Of a stretch of 14,805 nt of DNA, positions 1-8,800 are shown one piece after another. The stretch is from Phellopilus nigrolimitatus (Eukaryota > Basidiomycota > Agaricomycetes > Hymenochaetales > Hymenochaetaceae). The notes beneath the pieces are model-generated. The model did not search any database and had not been told where the DNA came from. It saw nothing but the letters and a program-made list of their open reading frames with translations. A program made the translations under genes and the position numbers. Positions within the stretch are counted from its first letter, which is position 1; every line of letters begins with the position of its first letter. The DNA is taken from NCBI GenBank assembly GCA_021029095.1, contig JAJOHG010000541.1, positions 1 through 14,805 of the forward strand, written 5' to 3'.

Positions 1-67
1 GCGCAAGGTACATATGCAGTTTGAAAGTAAGCTGACGTTATGCTGAGTCATAGCCATGACGCCGAAT

Positions 68-126
68 GGTGGGTGTAGAAAGTCTACGGCCCCCCTAAAT
101 AAGGAAGGTGGTTCCCGTCCGCGTCG
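68..126 (+). repeat. Left terminal inverted repeat
   Basis: This is the left arm of the 433-bp element and pairs with 442-500 at 56 of 59 positions. It contains a short hairpin of its own (GTAGA-AAG-TCTAC, 75-87) followed by a GG-CCCCCC-TA block. Similarity stops abruptly at 126/442, which sets the inner boundary. Confidence 0.8.
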
Positions 127-441
127 CGTACACTCATCCGCATCCTCCGTTGTCATTCGCGATTGCCCACGGCACACTGCCAGCTCAAATCACCTCCTAA
201 ATGCATTGTATCTCATGTAGATTTCGCGGCGGGGCAGTTATCGGATTTGTGACCGAGCTTGAAAATGTGGTCAGGGCTACAGGTTGCATCACGTGACAGC
301 AGTGCAAAGCAAACGGTTAATCTCAAATCGACTGTGTTATACATTGTATTTTCATCATATATTTATAAAAAATGGGCCTTTAGAGTTAGACAACCTGTTT
401 GGTCTCTTCTTAAGTGAATGCAACGATTGTGGACCCTCGGA

Positions 442-500
442 CGGCGCGGACGGGAACTACCTTCCTTAATTAGGGGGGCCGTAGACTTTCTACACCCACC
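442..500 (-). repeat. Right terminal inverted repeat
   Basis: This is the reverse-complement partner of 68-126, with three substitutions and no gaps. The absence of indels suggests the two arms are not very old or still behave as a unit. Confidence 0.8.
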
Positions 501-1129
501 TGTATGTAATAGAAGTACCTTGAAGGCACGTGCCATGGCGTGCCATGGCGTCAAGTTATGTCGCACGGCGAAAGAGGGGCCACGAACCTGAACAGAACGA
601 TACTGCTGCTCGCGTGATGCGTGTACGGTGCGGCGGCGAGCACACCTTCGCCAAGCTTAAGACAGAAAGGTTGCGCCTAGAGACGACCGTGTGCGTAGAT
701 GATGAAGGTCCATGAGGGGCTGGTCAATTCACGCCGCACGTGTGAGACCAGCCTGTGAAGCTCCGAATAGATTTTTGCGGTCAGTTTCCCATATACACCA
801 ACATTGTGTTTCTTCTTCGCACTCGGGACACAGAGGATCTCTGATTCTATCAGCCGATACTCACACTCAATATGAGTAGATGTAGATTGTTGGAATTTCG
901 TCTTCGTGGCGCTTGCGAAGACAACGAAAAAGCATCCAAGTATATCATTTAACCCGTACAAAACACGCGAGGGGCTCCTGAGTGCGCATACATGCTGAAT
1001 ACTATTTGAACTTCGACTCCGCCAAACACAGTCAAATAAAACTCGCCACATCAAGCTCACATAAGCCTTATATCTCAACATAGATGTTCCCAAATACAAA
1101 AATAAACCAGAACCAGCACATGTGGCAGA

Positions 1130-1131
<2 letters not shown>
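501..1131. other. No gene recognised; short duplications and palindromes
   Basis: Open frames here (for example 677-1099 on the minus strand) show no family motif and no convincing splice sites, and their composition looks non-coding. A perfect 10-bp tandem duplication, TGCCATGGCG, lies at 531-550. It abuts the palindrome GGCACGTGCC at 525-534. I see no RNA gene. Confidence 0.5.

Positions 1132-1162
<31 letters not shown>
1132..1162. repeat. 31-base T homopolymer
   Basis: There is an uninterrupted run of 31 T on the plus strand, i.e. poly-A on the minus strand. It lies about 165 bp downstream of the stop of the minus-strand gene at 1328-1888. It may be a simple mononucleotide tract or the tail of a retroposed sequence. 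No flanking direct repeat was found to support retroposition, and the neighbouring gene model keeps an intron. Run length is also prone to sequencing and assembly error. Confidence 0.9.
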
Positions 1163-1322
1163 CGGATGAAGACGAATTCGGGAATGGCTATTGTTTAGAC
1201 CGCGTGCACGGCGCGGAGCATGATATCGTCATTTACATGAGATTCGTCCTTAAATCTACATACTCATTTATGTCTACGATATGTTGATCCAAAGGTCCTA
1301 CAGTAAGTTCTCCATGCTCCCG

Positions 1323-1328
1323 TTTATT
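1323..1328 (-). terminator. Canonical AATAAA polyadenylation hexamer
   Basis: On the minus strand the hexamer AATAAA begins at the last A of the TAA stop codon of the 1328-1888 gene (TCA-TAA-ATAAAC). This is unusually close to the coding end, but it agrees with the predicted terminal exon. Fungal polyadenylation signals are loose, so function is uncertain. Confidence 0.35.
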
Positions 1329-1888
1329 TATGAAAATCGAAAAACGCTGGCTTGAACTTGTTTCTTGATTTCCTCGACATCCTCTTTTGCAACTTTCATG
1401 CCATGGAATGTCGCGTACTGTATGTTATGGTAGATTAGCTCTTGCAGATTGGTCTATAGTACTAAGCCACTTACTTTACGTGCGGTCCTGTCTGGAAAAA
1501 CTCTCATACACGTCTGCACAGAACCCCAATAATCTGATTTAATATCCCCATGCTCCAGCTTAACTGTAAATTGTCCCTCAGGCTGAATGATTGGTTGTCT
1601 CTCTGGTTGTGAACCTTGGATAGGGATATAGCTTTTTTGATCTTTAAATTCAACAGGCTCCTTGAGGTTTAGAGATTTGAATGATTCGGGTGAATCGATG
1701 ACAACTGTAACAAGATGATCCGTTTTCTTTTCGATGACAATCATTTGTTTGTAATCGGTAGCACGCAGTGGAAGGAAGCAGTTTGAGTTCCAGACTATCA
1801 TGCCTTCCTCAATCAAGTCATGACTCAAATACTCAATCCAGGTGTTTGTAGCATGTGATCGATGAGTTTGGGAAGAATTAGTGGCCAT
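1328..1888 (-). CDS. Hypothetical two-exon protein, 167 aa
   Basis: Exons are 1888-1475 and 1417-1328. They are joined across a 57-nt intron with a perfect GTAAGT donor and an ACAG acceptor, in phase 0. The ATG at 1888 sits in a good context (CCTATGGCC). The product starts MATNSSQTHRSH and is mostly polar. A Gln/Pro/Glu-rich stretch lies near residues 95-110, and the short Lys/Glu-rich tail encoded by exon 2 (KEDVEEIKKQVQ) is probably helical. There is no signal peptide or membrane segment. I do not recognise a family. Reading through the donor would end the protein six codons later, so splicing decides the C-terminus. It may be a lineage-specific gene; expression is unproven. Confidence 0.6.
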
Positions 1889-2201
1889 AGGTGAATTGGC
1901 AGTGGTCTAGAACTTGGGAAATCTGAAGGTTGAAGATAATGTTTTGGGTGGATAAGGTGAGCTACTTCTTGTCTCTCAGCCGTCAGAGTATACAGTTTAA
2001 ATACTTAAAACATTATGGCTTGGAGGACATGGCACTGACCACTAGAAGCAAATTCAGCATTGTTAGATATGTATACCTGAATGTCACTCCAAAGTAGAGG
2101 ATTGGAGAAAAGCAAAAGGACTAGATAACAGCAATAGTATCATAGAAACGGCAGTGTGTAGGATTGACTTCGCAAAATAGTAAACTGATTGCAAGGGGTG
2201 A

Positions 2202-2219
2202 TGCAATGTTAACATTGCA
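2202..2219. repeat. 18-bp perfect palindrome
   Basis: TGCAATGTTAACATTGCA reads identically on both strands, with GTTAAC at its centre. It lies about 315 bp upstream of the ATG at 1888. It could be a binding site for a dimeric regulator of the hypothetical gene, or a chance palindrome in AT-rich DNA. Confidence 0.9.
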
Positions 2220-2529
2220 AGTCTACTTTGCTATACAACTAAGTTGCGTATAGTTCTTTTGCATTGTAATTTTCACGCAATTTAATCTTGACTGAATGTT
2301 CTCTTTTTGGAGAGGCTCTCACTCAATTGCGAAAAGGTGGACATAGAACACGTGCACTCATTCTGAAAACATGGAGGGAGGAGGCAGAGTGCGCGAACTT
2401 CTCGTCAAGAGGCAGGAGAACTACACCCAAGCGTGGCAATTCTGGTTAGGTTGTACATACGTATTTCCCTCCCACCGCACTCCGCTGTAGCTAGCGCAGG
2501 TTCCTTTCAGTGGACTTTCAGCGGTTAAT

Positions 2530-2541
2530 TATATATATATA
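2530..2541. repeat. (TA)6 microsatellite in AT-rich patch
   Basis: Six TA dinucleotides sit inside a wider AT-rich stretch (2525-2555) downstream of the M20 gene stop. It probably lies in or just beyond that gene's 3' UTR. Confidence 0.85.
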
Positions 2542-2663
2542 ATAATTAAAATCAATTACACTGCAGCTATGTAAAAATGTACGATAGAAAACCACCCTGT
2601 CTCGAGGTAAGTTAACTTCATAAATTACGCAGTATGCCACAGAGCTTAAGTAAAATCTCGTCA

Positions 2664-5023
2664 TCATAATCTCACAGGTCCTCCAGGCTCCATCATCGAC
2701 TTCTTGAATGACTTGCGGACCTGCGTGTAAAACAAAGGACATAAGTATCAACATTGACGGAGATGGAGTAAAAAGATACGAGTCCGCTACGAGCTCACCT
2801 CGTCAAAAAATGCGTCATCTTCAAGCGCGCGTACTCCTACCAGAGCAAGGCCTTTCGTGACCAGAAGCGTCTCCGCGTGAGCCTCCGGCGTCCGTGCGGC
2901 CTTCGCAAACTCGATGGTATGATTACCGCCATTAGGAACAGTCGGAATCGCTACAGACGTACGCACGAAAGTCACGATAAGTGCAAGCTGATCACCTGGT
3001 GGACGGATGAAATAAAACTTACCGAACGAAGGATGGATGGCCGGAAGCTCTACGATCGGCACCGCAAGAATCAGAAGCGTGTCCGGAGAATTTGTTGATA
3101 AGAATAACGCTAGAAAAGGATTTACCATAGGTGACGTTCCCCTGATTTGCGTGTAGAGTTTAGACACAAGCTTTTGAGTCAGACATCATTGCGCCACGGA
3201 ATTAAAGCACTTACGAAATCGGTTGATGCACTATTCGACCCGTCGGCAGAGCTAGAAGACATGCCGTAGCGTTCACTGACGGTGCCGATGAACTCAAGGG
3301 CTTGGAGTCGAGAGCTTCAGCGGGACGCCCTCGCTCTGATTAAGGAAAACCTACAGAGGACCGGATTTTGGCGCAAGTCGTATTCCGCGACGCCAAGTGC
3401 GACCTCACTTCTGCAGGATGTAGCTAGCGCTGCTGCCCTTAATTCCAAATGAGGCCACGTGTGGAATCTATAGATAATTCAGACGTACTCGATGCACGCC
3501 CTGACCCTCTTGAGTAGCTCGGTCATCTCAGCATACGACGGGGCGCGAACAATCCACTTCATCTTCGCATAATCAGGTATAACTTTAAACAAAAAGCGAT
3601 CTTGCGTCTACGACTGATCAGTAAAAAAAATCGAGGACACTCACTATTTGGCTCCCAACTCCGCCCTTCGATGATACCATGCACTCGACAATCCGGCTTC
3701 ATCTGCTGGCGAAGCACGGAGATGTTCGTGTATGCCAAGACAGCGGCGTCCAACGCGTTTTGACCTTCCCATGGGAAGGCGGCGGCGTGTGCGCTAAATG
3801 AATTAGACAGGACCGGACTGTCCAAGAGGATGAGAAGAAAACATACCTGTGTCCGAAATACTCCACTACAAGTGGCTGAATAGCTAGGCTTTTTATTGTT
3901 GACACGGAGTGTTTGGGGCCGGGAGCCGGATGACACCTGTTTCGAAATCAATGAGAAACTGTGGATAAAATGGATTATGGCTCTTCATACATGATACAGA
4001 GGTCCATGTCCTTATATGCTCCATTCTTGATAAGCAGGACCTTCCCTCCTCCTCCCTCTTCGGCTAAACCGGCTAGCTAAGCTATTCGGAAATCCCCAAA
4101 TAGGTCCAGCGCTTACCAGGAGTACCGAGTAAGACAATCTTTCCGGAAATCTTGTACATTTCCATAGCAGCTTTTACCGCGAGGGCAACACCGACACCCG
4201 AGATCGCTATGAGATTGTGTCCACAGCTGATGAAAATCAAATAACTAAGCATGTCGGAGAGACACATATCCCGAGTTTCGTCAACATACCCGTGTCCGAT
4301 ACCAGGCAGGGCATCCATTTCAGAATTTATACCGAGGGTCCGACCACCTTTTCCGAAGGACCACTCAGCCTTCCAAGCAGTTTGCAGGCCCGTATAGTGG
4401 GGAGTAATCTTGAAACCGTGAAGATGCATAAAGGCAGTAAGAGTGTCGTGGGCGTATCTGAAGACGAGGAAAATAAAGGGGGATGTCGAAATACGAGAAG
4501 AGAAATACGAACGTTTCGTGGAATGCAAGCTCAGGATGGTCTTTTAATGTCAATGTTGAGTAGTCGATACAATACCGAGTCCGATATTTTCGTACCATGA
4601 ATTTTGAGGCTCAGGTCTCTGAGATTTGCATCCAGTGAAGATATCCATTTGTCGATGGTCTCCATGACTTCAGGCCGGTATATTGCATAACTAGAGGTAG
4701 TGTTGTACGGTGGCGGTTCATTCGCGTACGGAGACCATAGATCGTTTTCACTGCAGGTGGAGAAAGCGCAAGGAATGTTGCACTGCAACTTCTAAGGAAC
4801 ATTTTTTTAAATAATTATGATCAGTCTCAAATAAATTTAAAAGGTAGACTTTATTTAGCCTTACGGTATGATCGTTCAGAACTTCGATTTTTGAGATCTC
4901 GCATCCTGGCGTAGAGTGAGATGGTTCGGGAGTTCGAACAGCTTGAACGCTCCGGCTGCTAGACCCTGGCTTGGCGAAAATACTGCGAAGTCCCGAAAAA
5001 CATCCTGTGGCGTCCTGAGCCAT
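2664..5023 (-). CDS. M20 family amidohydrolase (PM20D2-like), 15 exons, 495 aa
   Basis: Exons: 5023-4865, 4791-4596, 4540-4513, 4457-4290, 4226-4117, 4063-3991, 3936-3847, 3793-3645, 3582-3489, 3437-3355, 3300-3215, 3141-3126, 3049-3023, 2950-2799, 2720-2664. They sum to 1,488 nt in one frame. M20D enzymes are zinc- or manganese-dependent hydrolases that cut amide bonds of small peptides or N-acyl amino acids; PM20D2 acts on dipeptides such as beta-alanyl-lysine. All metal and catalytic positions are visible: CGHN (Cys185, His187), PAEEGGGG (Glu222, Glu223), CHPAPG (His247) and NGGNHT (His437). The dimerisation lid is seen around [19 protein letters not shown]. There is no signal peptide, so it is probably cytosolic. 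The ATG at 5023 precedes a Cys/Ser-rich leader. The exon 2 acceptor could instead give 4782 as its start, in the same phase. Substrate is not determinable. Confidence 0.9.
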
Positions 5024-5832
5024 AAGTCGTCTAAGCAAGTGGTCGCAGGTAGAGAGTACCTCCAAACTCGGGAATAGGATTGCTATGGGGTCCAATATTT
5101 AAGCAACGAGCCACTCCGCTCAGATACCATCTCGTGAGAGTTCGCAGAGGAAAAATCGCATGGAATACCATTTCTGTCGCGGGTCAACTGCTCCAAAGCG
5201 ATGCCCGAGCATCCGACATGATCGAAATGTTGGTAAGCAATCGCTAATATCTTTCTCCGTCCTTATCCGCGAGTTTTGACCCGAGTCGATCGGGCGTTTC
5301 TGACCTGAAAATAACAGGAAATGGAAAAAGAAGCAGTCGAAAGGCTTTATAAGGAATTAGGCAATCCTAGAGGAGTATGTAGAATAGAAATTAGCTTGGA
5401 GTCGAGAGGATTGGAAACTTCAAAAAAAGCCACACTTCCATAATCATATATTGGAACAAGTGCTCAATGATTTGAGTCAGGAGACCTGCGTATTAGGTCA
5501 AAATATTACACTATCTTGATAAAACCCTATCAAAAAATAATTGTAGCATCACTCAACACTGTGTTCAAGTCTCAAGCAAAAGCTACATGTTTTGGTGGCA
5601 CCGTGATACGCGGAGACAATGACTTACTAGTCTCAGAATGGAGTTGAGAGCTTACAAAACCTTGGACAGTGAGTTCGAAGCCAAATAGGCTTTCTTGAGA
5701 CCTAGAAGCTGAGAAGCAGGGGTCATGTGTGGATGAACGTTGCATTCAATGTGCTCAAACTACCAGTGCGTCATGAATCATGATAATAGGTATTTGAATA
5801 TGAATACGGCACATGAACGGAGTTAAGGGTCA
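5024..5832. other. Intergenic region between M20 and S10 genes
   Basis: This 809-bp stretch must contain the M20 promoter and the S10 3' UTR. A TTAAATATT sequence on the minus strand (5093-5101) lies about 70 bp upstream of the M20 ATG and could serve as a weak TATA element. Bases 5053-5518 also hold a possible plus-strand spliced frame, listed separately. From 5519 to 5832 I see nothing recognisable. Confidence 0.5.
5053..5518 (+). pseudogene. Possible spliced gene fragment or relic, unknown family
   Basis: A frame open from 5053 ends at a GTAAGC donor (5233). It resumes after a CTGAC branch-like site and an AACAG acceptor (5317) as EMEKEAVERLYKELGNPRG, reaches a GTATGT donor (5375), and can continue after GAGTCAG into ETCVLGQNITLS with a stop near 5518. 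Two consecutive good donors in a consistent frame, and codons that read like a helical protein, argue against pure chance. Against a live gene, no in-frame ATG precedes 5218 and no convincing upstream exon was found. It also lies within the M20 upstream region. It may be a decayed gene, a 36-residue mini-gene starting at 5218, or coincidence. I do not recognise the family. Confidence 0.25.
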
Positions 5833-8800
5833 TCAAAACATCCAGCTCCAGATCAAGGCGACAACAAGTACTCCTTGCATCACCCAAGTCCTGCGCAACG
5901 CCTCTCCCCGATTGCGCAAGGCTCCAGAGGTGTTGCTGGGGCTCGTACCACTGAGCGTACCGCTTCCGCTCGGCGAAACACTTCCACTTGGTGAGCTACT
6001 TCCACTCGGAGATGAGACACTGCTCGCTCCCAAGGTCGGGGAAACCAACTGCACCGACGCAAAGAAGCTGTCCCATGCCGCGATCGTCGCGGACGGGTAC
6101 ACAAAGGTCGAGGTGGCAGAGCCTGAGCCGAAAAGGATCGCGGACTCACCGGGCAGGATGTCGCCGACAAGCAGCGACGGATCCTCGCCACCGATGACGG
6201 ACGACGTCCCGGACGAGTTTGTGACTAACCCTGTCTCGTTGTTGCCTAAAATAAACTCGCGGAAAAAGACGAAAGCCTACGGAAAGCACGGTGAGTTAGA
6301 AATCAGCCCGAGTCCGCACATACAAAAAAGTAAAAATAAAAATAAAACGCACTGCCTCGGGTGTATATTCGGGCACTTCGTGTCCGGCGCGCGCAAAGAG
6401 TGCATATGTCCAGTTCCGCTCCTGGTGGACAATACCAGCAAAATTCCCTGAATCGTCAGTGAATGGCGTTGAAGGTTTCCTCGTGAATCCTTGGATACCG
6501 CCGAAAGTGGTGTTCTAAGAAAGTGAAACTATGTCGGAGAATGATTTCTAATTCGAATTGCGAGAAAGCATACCTGTATGGTTACTGAAACGTGAGAAAA
6601 ACATGTTTGTCAAAAAAGATATCCGAAAAAAATCACACAAAACACTCACTTTCGCTACTGAAGTGAGGGACAACAGTATCATCGTTTCCAAGATAAATTA
6701 TAACGGAGACATTACGAGCAGTAGCGTTACTCGCTAGCTCGTCGAAAAATGACACAGGTTCAACGCCTGGAAGATAACAATGAGTGTTATCCGGTGATCT
6801 TTGTCAGGTAGGAACTCACTTGGATCGCCAAACACATTAGCGCCCGGTCCTTCAGAAGCGAAACTAAATTAATCAAGTGCGATTAATTCAGCAAGCTAAG
6901 ACATACGACGTACCACTTTCGAAAGACGAGTTGAATGGGTAGTTGATTTGGAGTGTCCAGTTTTTGCTAGTCGGAGCATGTAATGCCGTGCGTGTGCGGT
7001 TATCTGAAAAGTAGTGTCAACATCTAATTTATGTATTCCGAAAAGATGATCACCATTTAAAAATGTGGTTGGGTCGAGCGCCAGAGGAGGGGCTCTTGCA
7101 TCCGGGACGTTATACGGCTAGAACAACTATTATTCGTCCGCTTGAAATGTTTTACGATAGAACTAACGTTGAATGGCCCGTAGTCATCTAGACTCTCTAT
7201 GACAATTTCTTGTGACAGATCTTAAAAATGCGCTTTGGTCAGATGTTTACTATGCAGCTTCAAGCCATACTCACTCCACGGCAGCGAGAAGTTCAGCGCA
7301 TAATCCTCGATCTCGGAGCTTAAGAAGCACCCATAGAAGGGGTCGATCGTCCCATTCGCGCGCCCGGTCAAATCACGTCTTTCTACTGCTTCTTTCTTCT
7401 CCGCTATCCACCTCCGCCGGCGGCGCTCACGCTCGACAACCTCGCGGCGCAACGCGGGCCGCGTGCGCCTTACGATCCCCGTAGCTGGATTCTCCGCGCC
7501 ACGTGCGATGGCGGCAAGAGTTTTGCGGATGAGCGCGGGTGACCTACTCGCCAACTGGGCTGCTCGTGCGGGATCTGTTGGCCCGATTGTGGGGCCGACG
7601 GGCGGGAATTTGCCAATTTGCGGGTAGGTGAGGTTGAAATCGAACCCGCAGAGGTGCGACCTAAAGAGACGAGAAGCGAACATGACACGCGGCAGATCGA
7701 GAGCGCTTAAAGAGAACCTACTGCTCCTTGAAGTAGTTGTACACATCAGTGTCGTAGCCAATCAGTTGCGGGTATGTTTCAATCACAGTCAGCTAATCAT
7801 GACGAAATGATTTCAGATATGCTCGAAGACTCCAAACAATCAGTTAATTAGTGCTTACAATTGGAAGATCCTCGTACTCAGGCTCAGCGCCCATTGCACC
7901 GTTACCAATTGCAAATTTAACTAGGTTGACTGGAGGGTTCGGAGTCGAGAAGATAGCCTTCGTGATGTATGGCTATAAAAACAAATGTAAACAGCAAACT
8001 TCTCAAGCATCAGTATTATAAAGCGAAGCGCTCACAATGTATGTGCCAGCGTAGCTCTCGCCTGTAATAAACAGTGGACGGGTTGCCAGACCAGGGAAGA
8101 TCTTTACGAGGTTCCTCAGAAAACTGAGCTGGATTGCAAACAACATGTAGCTCGTTAAGTAAATTGAGACAGCAATTCAGAAGAGAACTCACGAAGTCTT
8201 CGCCCATTTGGTCTTCATCCTCGACTGAAGGAGAAATAGGTCGAGAAATGTCTGGACAATAGTCAATAATCACTACTCACTGTAACCTCCGTCTGATTCT
8301 GCGGTAGAGAAGCCAGTTCCACTAGAAGGTCGTACTATAATCAGATTACTTCCGAAAAGGAAAGAGAAAGTTTGAAAGTCATACACTGGTTGGTCAATCC
8401 AAATATAATCCACAAGCTTGTCCCAGCTAACATTATTCGGGATGAGACTCCCGTTCGCAGCGATGTGCAGGGGTCCATTTTCCAGTAACAACCCAAGCAT
8501 ACTCGACGCACCCGGTCTTCAGTGAAACAAGGTCAGGACATAGATTACATAATGAAACAAGTTCCGATGCCAGAACCAACCCTCCATTCAGCCAAAGTGC
8601 CCATGGTTCGGAAGAACTCTCGTTAGCGCTGGCAGTCAGCGAGCCATTTTTGGATTCAAAGGCCCAGAAGAACAGTGTGTCGTTAGGATGGTTCGTGCGG
8701 TTCACCGGAATGCTGCCCGCCCAGTTGCGGTTCAGCGGGAAAGTGACGTTAGGAAGGGCGTCCTTGACAAGGTAGTCTGTGATTTCAATATTATCAGTTA

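Larger units (their letters stand above)
68..500. mobile_element. MITE-like element with 59-bp terminal inverted repeats
   Basis: Bases 68-126 and 442-500 are inverted copies of each other with 3 mismatches in 59 positions. Both outer ends read GGTGGGTGTAGAAAG inward. The 315-bp interior has no convincing coding sequence and no transposase motif, so this fits a non-autonomous miniature inverted-repeat element. I see no clear target-site duplication: the left flank ends GCCGAAT and the right flank begins TGTATGT. The superfamily therefore cannot be assigned, and the insertion may be old or the true ends may differ slightly. Short ORFs that cross the repeats are probably chance. A foldback structure of other origin is the main alternative. 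Confidence 0.75.
1889..2663. other. Intergenic region without recognised gene
   Basis: This 775-bp stretch separates the start of the 167-aa hypothetical gene from the stop of the M20 gene, both on the minus strand. It should hold the promoter of the former and the 3' UTR of the latter. Visible structure is an 18-bp palindrome at 2202-2219 and an AT-rich patch at 2525-2555. I see no coding frame with motifs and no RNA gene. Confidence 0.6.

Noticed and set aside
677..1099. 140-codon minus-strand open frame near the MITE
   Set aside because: No recognisable domain, no splice or start support, and low-complexity composition; treated as non-coding.
1163..1888. Processed (retroposed) gene copy ending in the T31 tract
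   Set aside because: The gene model needs an intron with good splice sites and no flanking direct repeats were found, so retroposition is not supported.
6130..6156. 27-nt GTGAGT...TCAG intron in the last S10 exon
   Set aside because: It would be in frame but is far below the roughly 50-nt minimum of the other introns here; read-through is preferred.
5813..6451. 212-codon plus-strand open frame
   Set aside because: It is the shadow of S10 exons 16-17; the minus strand carries the His-bearing motif and consistent splice sites.
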